A DNA stretch of 64,000 bases from CAWJAP01 sp963834365 (lineage in GTDB: Bacteria > Acidobacteriota > Vicinamibacteria > Vicinamibacterales > Vicinamibacteraceae), in assembly GCA_963834365.1 (NCBI GenBank), contig CAWIBS010000036.1:1-64000 (forward strand), read 5' to 3'. The number at the start of each line of letters is the position of its first letter. Position 1 is the stretch's first letter. Of this stretch, positions 37,322-48,374 are shown piece by piece. Made by a program: the position numbers and the translations under genes. Below the pieces are notes generated by a model. It saw nothing but the letters and a program-made list of their open reading frames with translations. It did no database searches and was not told where the DNA came from.

Positions 37322-38985
37322 TCATCGTCCAGCGGAGTGGCGTTCCGGCCGCGCCGTCGATTCGAGCGCGGATGACAGCACGCGTCCGTCGGTGTGCGCG
37401 AGCGTGATGCCGCAGAGCGCTGCCAGTGTCGGCGCGATGTCGGCTGGCGACGACTCGTCCCAGTAGCGCCCGGCGCGGATGCCGGCGCCATAGAAGAGCA
37501 CCGGCACGTGCTGATCGTAGCCATGGTGGGTGCCGTGCGTCGTCGCCGCGGTGGACATCAGCCAGTAAGGCTTCGGCACCAGGATCAGGTCGCCGCTCCG
37601 CGACGCGTGATAGCTGAGGCGCGCCGCGCGGACGACGGGATCGTTGGTGGCCGGCGGATCGGCGAGCTGGTCGCGGCGCAGCACCCGCGCGATGCCCGGG
37701 ACGCGCTCGAGCGTCGCCACGACCTCGCGTAGCGTGGCGTCGTCCTGATGCAGCTTGTCGAAGACGCCGGGCGCGAGATACAGGTCGGTGTAGGCCACGC
37801 GCGAGATGTACGTGCCCGGCCCGAACTTCGCGGACAGCAGGCCTTCGAGCTTGGCCGCCAGCGCTTTGAGGTCCACGCGGCCGCCGTCGAGGCCGAGCTG
37901 ACGGCTCTGTTCCGGAATCGGGGCCACGCCGTGGTCACCCGTGAGCACGACGACGTAGCGCTCTGCGCCAACCTGCTTGTCGAGGTGCGCGAGCAGCTCG
38001 CCAATCGTCCGATCGAGCCGGTGCAGCACGTCCTGCACTTCGTGGCTGCGCGGTCCGAACGGATGGCCGTTCGTGTCGAGCACCGAGAAGCTCACCGCGA
38101 GATAGTCGGTGCCCGCCGTCTGTCCCATCTTCAGCTCGTCAACGGCCGCCATCGCCAGACGTGCGAGGTAGTGATCCGCCCACGGCGTGGAGGCCCAGTG
38201 GCTTGCGACGCGACCTTCGGCGAGCGGGGTCGTCAGGGGATGTGGAAACGTCCTTGTCCAGCCGGCCGGAGGCGCCTCCCCTTCGCCATCGTCCGAGTAC
38301 GAGGTAGTCGCAGTCCGGCAGCAGGCGGGTCCACGTGTTCGCGAGCTCCTTCTCCATCGGGTTCGCCTTGACGAACGCCTCGACGAACGGCACCGGCTTG
38401 TCGGTGTAGGCGGTGGACGTCGTGAGGCCCGTCGGTCCGCCTCGTACCAGAGGACCGCGTCTCCCTGGCGGCCGGCGAGCATGATGGCGGAACGCGGCTT
38501 CATCGACAGCGACACGATGCGCGGCTGGCGAGGGCCTGACCGCGCAGCTCGTCGGCGAACGTGTGCGATCGCAGCAGGTGGGCGCTGTTGCCCACCGCTG
38601 GTCTTGGCTTGCGGGTGGTGATAGCCGATGGATGATTTGTCGGGATCGTCGGTGCAGGCGACGTCCCGCCCCGCCTCCCGATCCCACCACGCATTCAGCA
38701 CCATGCCGTGGGTGGCGGGGAAGGTGCCGGTGGACATCGTGGCGTGGCCGGCGCAGGTCACGGTATTGAGATAGGGATAGGCCGCCTCACGAAGCGGGCG
38801 CCCTCGAAGGCGAGGCGCTTCAGACCAGCCGTCCAGCGCGGACCATAGCGGTCGATATAGTCGCTGCGCATCTGGTCGACGCTGAGGAATACCACCAGTC
38901 GCGGCGGCTCTTCGGCCCGCTGCGCGCTCTGGGGAATCGCGAGCAGGCCCGCGAGGAGACCCGCCATCGTCAAGGCACGAGGCAT
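37322..38985 (-). CDS. PafA-like alkaline phosphatase family protein (frame broken)
   Basis: About 550 residues when joined. Signal peptide (LTMAGLLAGLLAIPQSAQ), then LVVFLSVDQMRSDYIDRYGP with the first metal Asp, TVTCAGHATMSTGTFPATHG carrying the nucleophile Thr (as in PafA), VVLTGDHGVAP and the late HHGYDQHVPVLFYGAG, all of the type I phosphodiesterase/alkaline phosphatase superfamily. It should hydrolyse phosphate esters in the periplasm. The frame breaks near 38775, 38595, 38530, 38440 and 38260; the last 270 residues are in one frame. Minus strand, convergent with the M4 gene. Confidence 0.85.
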
Positions 38986-38989
38986 GAGG

Positions 38990-39060
38990 AACTCGATTCC
39001 AAGCTCTTAGCTGGTAACTCGTAGCTGGTAACTGGTAACTGCGACAGACCTGGTCCTTGG
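38990..39060. repeat. Short-period intergenic repeats
   Basis: TAGCTGGTAACTCGTAGC and TGGTAACTGGTAACTG units immediately upstream of the phosphatase start on the minus strand. Confidence 0.75.
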
Positions 39061-39081
39061 TCCGGCTCGTCGGCTGCTCAC

Positions 39082-39551
39082 CTACCTCCTGAGCACGGGC
39101 AGGTAGCACAGTGCGCCGAGGACGAGATCGAGCGATGCGCGCAGCCGACAATGTACCACTGCGGCGCCACGCCGTCAGCCAGGAGTCCGGGGCGGTGCAG
39201 GACGTCGGCCACGGCGTGCGCGCCGAAGCCGACGGCCAGCATGGTCGAGCGCCTCGCGCGGGTCGCGAAACGGCGCCAGGCACGCGGCCGCGAAGAAGGC
39301 CAGGCGCGAGCAGCGACCTCGAGCGTCATGCCCGCGGCGATCGCCGCCGTTGGCGGCCAGCCCGAGCGACACGCCGGCCGTGAGCGCGAGCACCAGCGCG
39401 CCGAATTGCGCCAGCCGCAGCTCGGCCACCAGCCGATCGGGGGCCGGCGGCCGGGAGCCGCAGGGCCCGCCCGGCAGAGAACGCCGACGCCCGACAGCAC
39501 CGCAGCGGCGGCGACACCGAACGACACCATCAGCGGCGTGATCGCCATCAT
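39082..39551 (-). CDS. Small integral membrane protein (frame broken)
   Basis: About 155 residues assembled from three frames: MAITPLMVSFGVAAAAVLSG, then LAQFGALVLALTAGVSLGLAA, AFFAAACLAPFRDPREALD, MLAVGFGAHAVADVLH and a C-terminal GVAPQWYIVGCA to the stop at 39082. Four to five membrane helices. No family recognised. It begins where the amidohydrolase ends, so the two are probably one transcript. Breaks lie near 39460, 39345 and 39130; the ATG at 39551 is likely but not certain because the amidohydrolase frame runs into it. Confidence 0.55.
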
Positions 39552-41228
39552 CGCCGGCTCGAACACCACCGCGCCGCCGACGACCGTCAGCAGGACGCGG
39601 GTCGTGAGGATTCCGTGCCGGCGGGACTCGCATGATGTCGTGCGAGAGCAGGACGAGGTCGGCGAGCTTGCCGGCCACGAGCGAGCCCGTCCGCGTCTCG
39701 GCGTGCGCGGCGTAACGCCGCATCCAGCGTGAAGGTGCGGAGCGCTTCTTCGCGGGTCAGCCGCTGGTCCGGCGCCCAGCCGCCGGGCGGCTGCCCGATC
39801 CGGGGCCTGGCGCGTGATCGCGGCGTAGAGGCCGAGCATCGGGTTCGGCTCCTCGACCGGGAAGTCGGACCCGCTGGCGAGGCGCGCGCCGGCGTCGAGC
39901 GAGCTTGCGCCAGACGTAGGCGCCCTCGGCCGTCCGCTGCGCGCCGATGCGCGCCGGCACCCACGGCATGTCCGAGGTGCAGTGCGTCGGCTGGATCGAC
40001 GCGATGACGTCGAGCGCCTTGAAGCGCGGGATCTCCTGCGCGTCGAGGATCTGCGCGTGCTCGTTGCGCTGCCGCAGCGCCCGGGCCGCCGGCACTTCGC
40101 TCGCCACCCGCTCGAAGACGTCCATCGCGACCCGGTTGCCGCGATCGCCAATCGCGTGAATGCAGGTCTGGAATCCGGCCCGCGCCGCTTCGAGGGTCAT
40201 CGCGTAGGTGTCGGCCTCGGGCGTCGTCAGCAAGCCCGTCGTTGCCGGCTCGTCGCGTACGGCTCGAGCAGCGCGGCGCCACGAGAGCCGAGCGCGCCAT
40301 CCGCGCCAATCTTGATGGCGCGGACGTCGAGCCGATGCTGGCCATAGCCGACGAGCGGTCCCTTCGCGAAGAACGGCCGCAGTCCGTCGAGCGCCATCCG
40401 CAGCATCACGTAGAGGCGCGTCTGCAGCCGGCCGGCGTCGATCAGGCGCTTGTAGACCTCGACGTCGGCGCCGGCGACGCCCGCGTCATGGATCGTCGTC
40501 AGACCGAGCCGCCGGCACTCGGCGTCGGCGAGCAGCACCTGTTCCTCGAGCTGGGCCGTGCTCGGACGCGGGATGTGGCGGGCGACGAGCGCCATCGCCC
40601 GGTCGATCAGGACGCCGGTCGGCCGGCCCGAGTCATCTCGAATCAGCCGCCCGCCGTCAGGGTCGCGCGTCGCCGCGTCCACTCCCGCCGCGGCCATCGC
40701 GCTGCGGCTCGCCAGCGCCGCATGGCCGTCGACGCGTGTGAGGTACACGGGATTGGCCGGCGCCGCCGCATCGAGCGCGTCGGCGCTCGGCCACGCCTTG
40801 TCCGGCCAGTCGTTCTGGTCCCAGCTCCGGCCGAGGATCCAGTCGCCGGGACGAGCCGTCGCGGCCTTCTCTCGCACCTTGGCGACGATCGCGGCGAACG
40901 AGGGCGTGCCGCGCAAATCGATCTGCTGCAACGCCGCGCCGAGCCCGAGAAAGTGCCCGTGCGCATCGTGCAGTCCCGGGATCAGCGTCCGGCCCGCTGC
41001 ATCGATGACCCGTGTGCCCGGTCCGCGCAGTGCCAGGGCGGCGGTGTCGTCACCGACGAGGGCGAGGCGATCGCCGCGAATGGCGACGGCCGTCGCTGTC
41101 GGCCTGGCCGCGTCCACGGTGTAGACGATCGCGTTGTGAATGATCAGATCGGCCGGCGCGGGCTGGGCCGACGTTCCGGCCACCGCGACGACGATCAGGA
41201 GCGCCACCGGGCGCACGACGCGCAGCAT
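39552..41228 (-). CDS. YtcJ-like amidohydrolase (frame broken)
   Basis: Metal-dependent hydrolase of the amidohydrolase_3 family, about 555 residues. Signal peptide (VRPVALLIVVAVAGTSAQ), then DLIIHNAIVYTVD, the metal site GLHDAHGHFLGLG (HxH), LGRSWDQNDWP (typical of YtcJ), GLTTIHDAGV, CIHAIGDRGNRVAMDVF and late GSDFPVEEPNPMLGLYAAITR. Substrate unknown; an exported version is common in soil bacteria. The N-terminal 330 residues are intact; breaks follow near 40235, 39905, 39805, 39720 and 39625. The stop is not identifiable because of the breaks; the end given is where the membrane protein starts. Confidence 0.85.
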
Positions 41229-41244
41229 GGCCGCATTATGGACC

Positions 41245-41372
41245 AGGCACTCTCAGGCACCAGGCATCAGGGCATCAGGGACCAGCGACCAGGGACGAGC
41301 GACAAAGGACCAAAGACCGGAGACCAAAGACCAGAGACCGAGACCAAAGACCAAGACAGACCAAAAACGTGA
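41245..41372. repeat. Short-period intergenic repeats upstream of deoA
   Basis: CAGGCACCAGGCATCAGGG units pass into GGACCAAAGACCGGAGACC and GAGACCAAAGACC units; unit length 6-8 bp. Confidence 0.8.
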
Positions 41373-41384
41373 GCTTCCAATGCC

Positions 41385-41453
41385 CGCCGGACCTGAAGGT
41401 CCGGCCTACCGGTGCAGCCGCGGCAAATCGGTAGGGCCGGGCTTCAGCCGCGC
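41385..41453. repeat. REPIN-like paired hairpin upstream of deoA
   Basis: GCCGGACCTGAAGGTCCGGC (41385-41404) with tail CTACCG, spacer, then CGGTAG leading to GGCCGGGCTTCAGCCGCGCC (to 41453). It lies directly upstream of the deoA -10 box. Confidence 0.8.
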
Positions 41454-41474
41454 CGACCGCAGCCCGTAGCCCGC

Positions 41475-41480
41475 TATACT
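41475..41480 (+). promoter_or_regulatory. -10 box of the deoA operon, possibly leaderless
   Basis: TATACT, ten bases before the deoA ATG (41491). Transcription would start about 3-4 bases before the start codon. No Shine-Dalgarno and no clear -35. Confidence 0.5.
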
Positions 41481-41490
41481 CTGCCAGCCC

Positions 41491-42793
41491 ATGCGAGCCG
41501 TTGACCTGATCGCCCGCAAGCGCGATGGGGGAGCACTGTCCCGCGACGAGATTCAGTTCTTCGTCCGCGGCGTCACCGACGGATCGTGGGCGGACTACCA
41601 GACATCGGCGCTCCTGATGGCCATCGTGCTCAAGGGCATGACGCCCGACGAGACGTCGGCGCTGACCGAAGCGATGGTCGATTCGGGTGTGCGCGTGGAT
41701 CTCGGGCACCTGCCGGGCCTCAAGGTCGACAAACACAGTACGGGCGGCGTGGGAGACAAGACCTCCCTCATCCTGGCCCCGCTCGCGGCGGCGTGCGGCG
41801 TGGTCGTGCCGATGATGTCCGGGCGCGCGCTCGGCCACACGGGCGGCACGCTCGACAAGCTCGAGGCGATTCCCGGGTTTCGCACATCGCTCCTCCTCGG
41901 CGAGTTCCAGCGGATGCTGGCCGAGGTCGGCTGCAGCCTGATCGGCCAGACCGCCGAGATCGCACCGGCCGACAAACGGCTGTACGCGCTCCGCGACGTC
42001 ACGGCCACCGTCGAGAGCATCCCCCTCATCTCGGCGTCGATCATGAGCAAGAAGATCGCCGAGGGGATCGACGCGCTCGTGCTCGACGTCAAGGCCGGCG
42101 CCGGCGCGTTCATGAAGACGCCCGGGGACGCGCGTCGTCTCGCCGAGTCGCTGGTCGCGATCGGGACGCGTGCCGGGGTGAGGACCGAAGCGCTGATCAC
42201 GGCGATGGACGCGCCGCTCGGCCGTGCGGTCGGCAACGCGCTCGAAGTCGTCGAGTCGATCGAGACGCTCAAGGGACGCGGTCCGCGCGCGCTCGAGGAC
42301 CTCTCGGTGCGGCTGGCGTCGCGGATGGTCGTGCTCGCCAACGTCGCCGACAGCGTCCGGGCCGAGAGGCTGGTGCGCAACGCGATCGCGTCGGGTGCCG
42401 GCGTCGACGTGTTCCGGCGGGTGATCGAATGGCAGGGCGGAGACCCGGCGGTCGTTGACGACTACTCGAAGCTGCCGACCGCTGCCCAGCGGCACACGAT
42501 CGTTGCGCGCAACCGATGGACATGTGACCGCCGTCGATGCGATGGGCATCGCCCGCGCGGCGATGCACCTCGGCGCCGGACGCGACCGCGTCGAGGCGGC
42601 GATCGATCCGGCCGTGGGCATCGTGCTCGCGGCGGAGCCGGGCGACGCGGTGCGGGCCGGCCAGCCGCTCGCCGAGCTGCACTACAACGACCAGCAGCGA
42701 CTCGCCGGCGCCATCGGCCTCGCTCGCGACGCCATCGTCATCGGCGCCGAGCCGCCCGCCGCTGCGCCGCTCGTCATCGCGGAAATCCGCTGA
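41491..42793 (+). CDS. deoA: Pyrimidine-nucleoside (thymidine) phosphorylase, one frameshift
   Basis: Phosphorolyses thymidine and related pyrimidine nucleosides to base and (deoxy)ribose-1-phosphate. The family signature KVDKHSTGGVGDKTSLIL is at about residues 79-96, followed by SGRALGHTGGTLDKLE and the Lys/Ser phosphate site SIMSKKIAEGIDALVLDVK. The C-terminal alpha/beta domain (DAMGIARAAMHLGAGRDRV, HYNDQQRLAGAI) is in another frame after a break near 42515. About 433 residues, the family size. First gene of a nucleoside salvage operon. Confidence 0.95.
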
Positions 42794-42808
42794 GGAGACA
42801 CCGTCCTG

Positions 42809-44237
42809 ATGGCACAGACAGGTCCGACCCGAAGCGTGTCCGGCTGGAGTCGTCAGGATGGGCTCGTGCTGGGCGCCGCGCTGGCGGTGGCGGTCGTCGG
42901 CGCGCTCGCGGCGGGCGCGGGCGGGATCAGGCAGGCGCAGTCGCTCGTCGGGATTGGCCGTCATCCTCGGCATCGCGTATCTGTGGTCGAGCGCCCGGCA
43001 CGCCATCGACCGCCGCACGGTCGCCTGGGGCCTGACGCTGCAAGTGGCCTTCGCGCTGATCGTGCTGAAGACCCAGGTCGGACGTGACGTCTTCCAGACG
43101 CTGGGCGCGGCCGTCACCCACATGCTCGACTATGCGGGCGAGGGCGCGAAGCTGGTCTTCGGACCGCTGGGGGAGCCCGCGGTCTGGCGGGAAGTGCTCG
43201 CAAAGACGCTCGGTCCCGATGCGGCGGGTGCCGGCGTGATCTTCGCCTTCCGCGTGCTGCCGACGATCATTTTCGTTGCCGCGCTGTTCGCCATCCTCTA
43301 CTACCTGGGCGTGATGCAGATCGTCGTGCGGCTGTTCGCGATCGTGATGCGGCGCTTCATGCGAGCGAGCGGCGCCGAGTCGCTGAACGTCGCGGCCAGC
43401 ATCTTCATGGGCCAGACCGAAGCCCCCCTGACGATTCGGCCCTATTTGCCTCAGATGACGCAGTCCGAGCTCATGACGGTGATGACGTCGGGCATGGCGC
43501 ACATCTCGGGCGGCATCATGGCGGCTTACATCCTGTTCGGCGTGCGAGCCGAGCATTTGCTGACGGCGGTCATCATGACGGCGCCCGGGACGCTCATGAT
43601 GGCCAAGATGTTCGTGCCCGAGACCGAGTCGCCGGCGACGCTCGGCACGGTGAAGCTCGAGGTCGAGCGGACGGACGTCAACATCGTCGATGCTGCGGGG
43701 CGCGGCACGACCGAAGGGCTGCACCTCGCGCTCAACGTTGCTGCGATGCTCCTGTCGTTCCTGGCGCTCGTCGCGCTCGCCAACGGCCTGCTGGGATGGC
43801 TCGGTGGCCTCGTCCACACGTACATTCCGGTGGTCAGCTGGACGTTCAATGCGATGGTGGGTGTGACGCTCGACAAACTGAGCCTGCAGTTGATCCTCGG
43901 CTGGCTGTTCGCGCCGGTGGCGTGGGCGATTGGCGTGCCGTGGCGGGATGCCGGCACGATCGGCAGCCTGCTCGGCACGCGGATGGTGCTCAACGAATTC
44001 GTCGCCTATTCGCAGCTCGGCCAGCTGAAGGACGTGCTCGATCCGCGATCGTTCACGATCGCCACCTTCGCGCTGTGCGGCTTCGCGAACTTCTCGTCGA
44101 TCGGCATCCAGATCGGCGGCATCGGCGCGCTCGCGCCGACGCGCCGCCACGATCTGGCGCGGCTCGGCATCAGGGCGATGGTGGCCGGGACGCTGGCCAA
44201 TTTCGTGACCGCGACGATTGCGGGCGCCTTGTTGTAG
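42809..44237 (+). CDS. nupC: Concentrative nucleoside transporter (CNT/NupC), one frameshift
   Basis: Inner-membrane nucleoside symporter, about 475 residues. An N-terminal helix (LVLGAALAVAVVGALAAGAG) is followed, after a break near 42950, by the CNT core: VFAFRVLPTIIF-type segment (GVIFAFRVLPTIIFVAALF), the substrate-binding FMGQTEAPLTIRPYL (the GQTEAP motif), SGMAHISGG, and the late ALCGFANFSSIGIQIGG motif that coordinates nucleoside and sodium. GAGGAG upstream of ATG 42809. Third-party substrates cannot be told from sequence. Lies between deoA and punA. Confidence 0.94.
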
Positions 44238-44268
44238 GAGCGCGGCCGCCGGATCCGGAACGCGAACG

Positions 44269-45087
44269 ATGGACTACGTGGCACAGGTCGAATCGGCGGC
44301 GCGCGTTCTCCGTGAACGTCTGGGCGAGGTTCCCGACGCGGCGATCGTGCTCGGCTCGGGGCTCGGGGACTTCGCGGACAGTCTGGTTGACGCGACGCGG
44401 ATCGATTACCGCGACATCCCGCACTGGCCGGCCTCCGCCGTCGTCGGTCATGCCGGCCGGCTGGTGGCGGGAGAGAGCGAGGGCCGTCGCGTGCTGGCGC
44501 TCGCCGGGCGGGTCCATGTCTACGAAGGGCACCCGATGCGCACCGTGACCTTCGGTGTGCGCGTGCTCGGAACGCTCGGCGTGCGCACGCTGATCCTGAC
44601 CAACGCCGCCGGCGGGATCAACACGTCGTTCAGCCAGGGCGCGCTGATGCTGCTGACCGATCACATCAACCTGCTGGGCAGCAATCCGCTCGTCGGCCCG
44701 AACGACGATCGCTTCGGTCCACGGTTCCCGGACATGTCCGCGGTGTATTCGAGCCGCCTTCGAGGTCTGGCGATCGACGCTGCCAGGGCGGCCGGCGTGG
44801 CGCTCGAGCAGGGCGTGTACGTGGCAGTGCATGGTCCGAGCTACGAGACGCCGGCAGAGATTCGGGCGTTCCGCACGCTCGGCGCCGACGCGGTCGGGAT
44901 GTCCACGGTGCCCGAGGCCATCGCCGCCCGTCACATGGGGATCGAGGTGCTCGGGATCTCCTGCATCACCAACATGGCGGCGGGCGTGCTGCCCGTGCCG
45001 CTCGTGCACGACGAGGTGATGGAGACCGCTCGCCGCGTGCGGTCGCAGTTCATCGCCCTGCTGAACGGGATTCTCACGCGACTGTGA
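44269..45087 (+). CDS. punA: Purine-nucleoside phosphorylase
   Basis: A 272-residue trimeric-type PNP acting on inosine and guanosine nucleosides. Phosphate site GSGLGDF near the N-terminus, HVYEGHPM (His in the active site), LILTNAAGGIN, then VHGPSYETPAEIRAFRTLG (Glu that orients the ribose/base) and DAVGMSTVPEAI with ISCITNMAAG. Length and motifs match the low-molecular-mass class. ATG 44269; 31 bp after nupC. Part of the salvage operon deoA-nupC-punA-cdd. Intact. Confidence 0.96.
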   Translation: MDYVAQVESAARVLRERLGEVPDAAIVLGSGLGDFADSLVDATRIDYRDIPHWPASAVVGHAGRLVAGESEGRRVLALAGRVHVYEGHPMRTVTFGVRVLGTLGVRTLILTNAAGGINTSFSQGALMLLTDHINLLGSNPLVGPNDDRFGPRFPDMSAVYSSRLRGLAIDAARAAGVALEQGVYVAVHGPSYETPAEIRAFRTLGADAVGMSTVPEAIAARHMGIEVLGISCITNMAAGVLPVPLVHDEVMETARRVRSQFIALLNGILTRL

Positions 45088-45109
45088 GCCTCGATCCTGA
45101 GGAGCCGCA

Positions 45110-45171
45110 GCCCGTGCCCGCAGCCCGAGCCGTAGCCTGTAGCCTGTAGCCTGTAGCCCGCAGCGTAGCCT
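45110..45171. repeat. Short-period repeats between punA and cdd
   Basis: GCCCGAGCCGTAGCC and CTGTAGCCTGTAGCCTGTAG units end one or two bases before the cdd ATG, with no ribosome site between. Confidence 0.75.
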
Positions 45172-45564
45172 ATGTTTTCTGAGCCCGATCTCATCGCTGC
45201 CGCCCGTGCCGCGCGCCTGCTGGCGCACGCGCCGTTCTCCGGCTTCAAGGTGGGCGCGGCCCTCGAGACGCGCGACGGACAGATTGTGACCGGATGCAAC
45301 GTCGAGAACGCGACCTACGGCCTGACCGTGTGTGCCGAGCGCGTGGCGATGCTCAAGGCGGTCTCGGAGGGACGTCGCGCGTTCACGAAGATCGTGGTGG
45401 TGGCCGACACCGCCGATCCGACGCCGCCCTGTGGCGCCTGCCGTCAGATCCTGTGGGAATTCGGCGGCGACCTCGAAGTCATCCTCGCGAACCTCGAAGT
45501 GATCCACAGCCGCTACCGGCTGAGCGACCTCCTGCCTCACCCGTTCGACGCCCGCCTCCTGTAG
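45172..45564 (+). CDS. cdd: Cytidine deaminase
   Basis: A 130-residue homotetrameric-type enzyme converting cytidine/deoxycytidine to uridine/deoxyuridine. PFSGFKVGAAL near the N-terminus; the zinc site is C54-A-E56 (TVCAERVAML, Glu56 the proton shuttle) with C87 and C90 in PPCGACRQ. NVENATYG binds the ribose. Length is typical (about 130). Last gene of the salvage operon; with deoA, punA and nupC it allows uptake and breakdown of nucleosides for bases and pentose phosphate. Confidence 0.97.
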   Translation: MFSEPDLIAAARAARLLAHAPFSGFKVGAALETRDGQIVTGCNVENATYGLTVCAERVAMLKAVSEGRRAFTKIVVVADTADPTPPCGACRQILWEFGGDLEVILANLEVIHSRYRLSDLLPHPFDARLL

Positions 45565-45940
45565 GCTTGCGGTGCCAGTCCTCGGCGGCGGCGAGCTAGT
45601 GGACTGTAACGGTCATTTCAGTAGTGCCTCTCGGGCGGGGCATCCCGTCTGGCGGCGTTGCTCCTCCCTCAATATATGGCGAATATTCTCGGTCGTCGCG
45701 CCTTGCCAGTCGGGCGCCGGCTGGAGCATCCGCGTAGACATCCGATACGGCGACTCGCTCAGAGTCGCCAACCGTCGCTAACGGCCTGCGCGACTGAGAG
45801 GCGCGTGCAGTCTGGCCGGCGCAGATCGGCCGCGATGCGCGCACGGCGACCCGCTCAGGGTCGCCGGAATGGCGTCGCGATTTGAGGGCGGCCCGCGCCG
45901 CGCGCTGAGGGCGCGCGGTGCCAGTTATAATTGACGGCTT
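45565..45940. other. cdd-mtnA intergenic region with AT-rich island and hairpins
   Basis: No gene. It contains an AT-rich island AATATATGGCGAATATTC (45671-45688) in an otherwise GC-rich spacer, then three hairpins with CTCAG/CTGAG centres: GGCGACTCGCTCAGAGTC (45749-45769), CGGCGACCCGCTCAGGGTCG (45844-45866) and GCGCGCTGAGGGCGCGC (about 45899-45917), the last just before the mtnA -10 box. Confidence 0.6.
45926..45931 (+). promoter_or_regulatory. -10 box of mtnA, possibly leaderless
   Basis: A consensus TATAAT lies nine bases before the ATG (45941), so the start of transcription should fall within about 2-3 bases of the start codon. No Shine-Dalgarno and no clear -35. Confidence 0.6.
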
Positions 45941-47078
<1,138 letters not shown>

Positions 47079-47171
47079 CTCGAACTCGTGCTCGTAACTC
47101 GTAGCTTGTCGAGGTCGCTGGTAACTAGTAACTGGTAACTGGTAGCCTGATCCCTGATCCCTGGTAGCTGG

Positions 47172-48254
47172 ATGAGAGTCCTTGGCGTCGAGAGCTCGTG
47201 CGACGAGACGGCGGCGGCCATCGTCGAAGAGACCGGCGACGCCGCCAGGCCGTGGCGCGTGTGCTCGAGCGTCATCGCCTCGCAGGTGGAGATTCACCGC
47301 GAGTGGGGCGGCGTCGTCCCCGAGATCGCCTCGCGGCAGCACATCCGCGACATCTGCGGGGTGCTGGAGCGCGCGCTCGCCGACGCCCGCGTGACCTGGA
47401 CCGACCTCGGTGCCGTGGCCGTCACGCAAGGCCCCGGCCTCGTCGGGTCGCTCCTCGTCGGCTTGTCGGCCGCGAAATCGGTTGCCTTGTCCCTCGGCAT
47501 TCCGCTGGTCCCGGTCCATCACCTCGCGGGCCATATCGAGTCGCTGTTCCTCCACAACGGTCCGCTGCCGCTCCCGGCGGTCGTCCTCGTCGTCTCGGGC
47601 GGTCACACCAGCCTGTACCTGGTGCCGAAGGAAGGCGAGTATCGCCTGATTGGCCGTACGCGGGATGACGCAGCGGGCGAGGCGTACGACAAGGTGGCGA
47701 AACTGCTGGGGCTCGGCTATCCGGGCGGCCCCGTCATCGACCGCCTCGCCAGCGGCGGCAACGATCGGGCGGTGGAGCTGCCGACGTTCCGGATCACTCA
47801 CAAGGACCGCGCGCCAGGTCCCGCCGGGCTGCGTCCCGCCGGCTTCGAGAAGGCGCTGGAGCACCGCGCCGATTTCAGCTTCAGCGGCCTCAAGACCGCC
47901 GTGATGCGCCACGTAAAGGCGCGCGAGGGCGCGCCGTTCGATCAGCGCGAGCTCGCGGATCTCTGTGCCAGCTTTCAGCGCGCGGTCGTGGACGCGCTGA
48001 TCGGCCGCACGGTCGAAGCCGCACGATGGTTCGACGCGCGCAGCATCGGGATTGCCGGCGGCGTGTCCGCGAACAGCCGCCTGCGCGCCGATGCGGTGGC
48101 ACGCGGCGAGCAGATCGGCATCCCGGTCTTCGTGCCGAGCCTCGCCCTCACGACCGACAACGCGGCGATGATCGCCGCCGCCGGCCTGCGTCGCCTCGCC
48201 CGCGGCGTCGAGGTCCGCTGGGACGTCAATGCGGACGCGAGTTTGGCGATTTAG
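47172..48254 (+). CDS. tsaD: tRNA threonylcarbamoyladenosine transferase subunit TsaD
   Basis: A 360-residue ASKHA-fold protein that transfers threonylcarbamoyl to A37 of ANN-decoding tRNAs together with TsaB and TsaE. VLGVESSCDETAAAIVE at the N-terminus, GPGLVGSLLVG, the metal-binding HHLAGHIES, VSGGHTSLYLV, FSGLKTAV and GGVSANSRLR are all present. Length is typical (335-365). ATG 47172 directly follows TAGCTGG repeats without a Shine-Dalgarno. Intact frame. The tsaB and tsaE genes are not in this window. Confidence 0.97.
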   Translation: MRVLGVESSCDETAAAIVEETGDAARPWRVCSSVIASQVEIHREWGGVVPEIASRQHIRDICGVLERALADARVTWTDLGAVAVTQGPGLVGSLLVGLSAAKSVALSLGIPLVPVHHLAGHIESLFLHNGPLPLPAVVLVVSGGHTSLYLVPKEGEYRLIGRTRDDAAGEAYDKVAKLLGLGYPGGPVIDRLASGGNDRAVELPTFRITHKDRAPGPAGLRPAGFEKALEHRADFSFSGLKTAVMRHVKAREGAPFDQRELADLCASFQRAVVDALIGRTVEAARWFDARSIGIAGGVSANSRLRADAVARGEQIGIPVFVPSLALTTDNAAMIAAAGLRRLARGVEVRWDVNADASLAI

Positions 48255-48280
48255 ACTCGGAGTTCACGTCTAGTGGTCAT

Positions 48281-48340
48281 GTGGCGCAGGCCTTCAGGCC
48301 TGCCCGGGCCCGCGTTGGCCGGGCTGAAGCCCGGCGCCAC
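48281..48340. repeat. REPIN-like paired hairpin, tsaD-nudix
   Basis: GTGGCGCAGGCCTTCAGGCC (from 48281) and, inverted, GGCCGGGCTGAAGCCCGGCG to 48340; both ends carry GTGGCG/CGCCAC tails. Confidence 0.85.
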
Positions 48341-48374
48341 CAGGGCGGGCCCGTTCTCAACCCCCGCTCGATCC

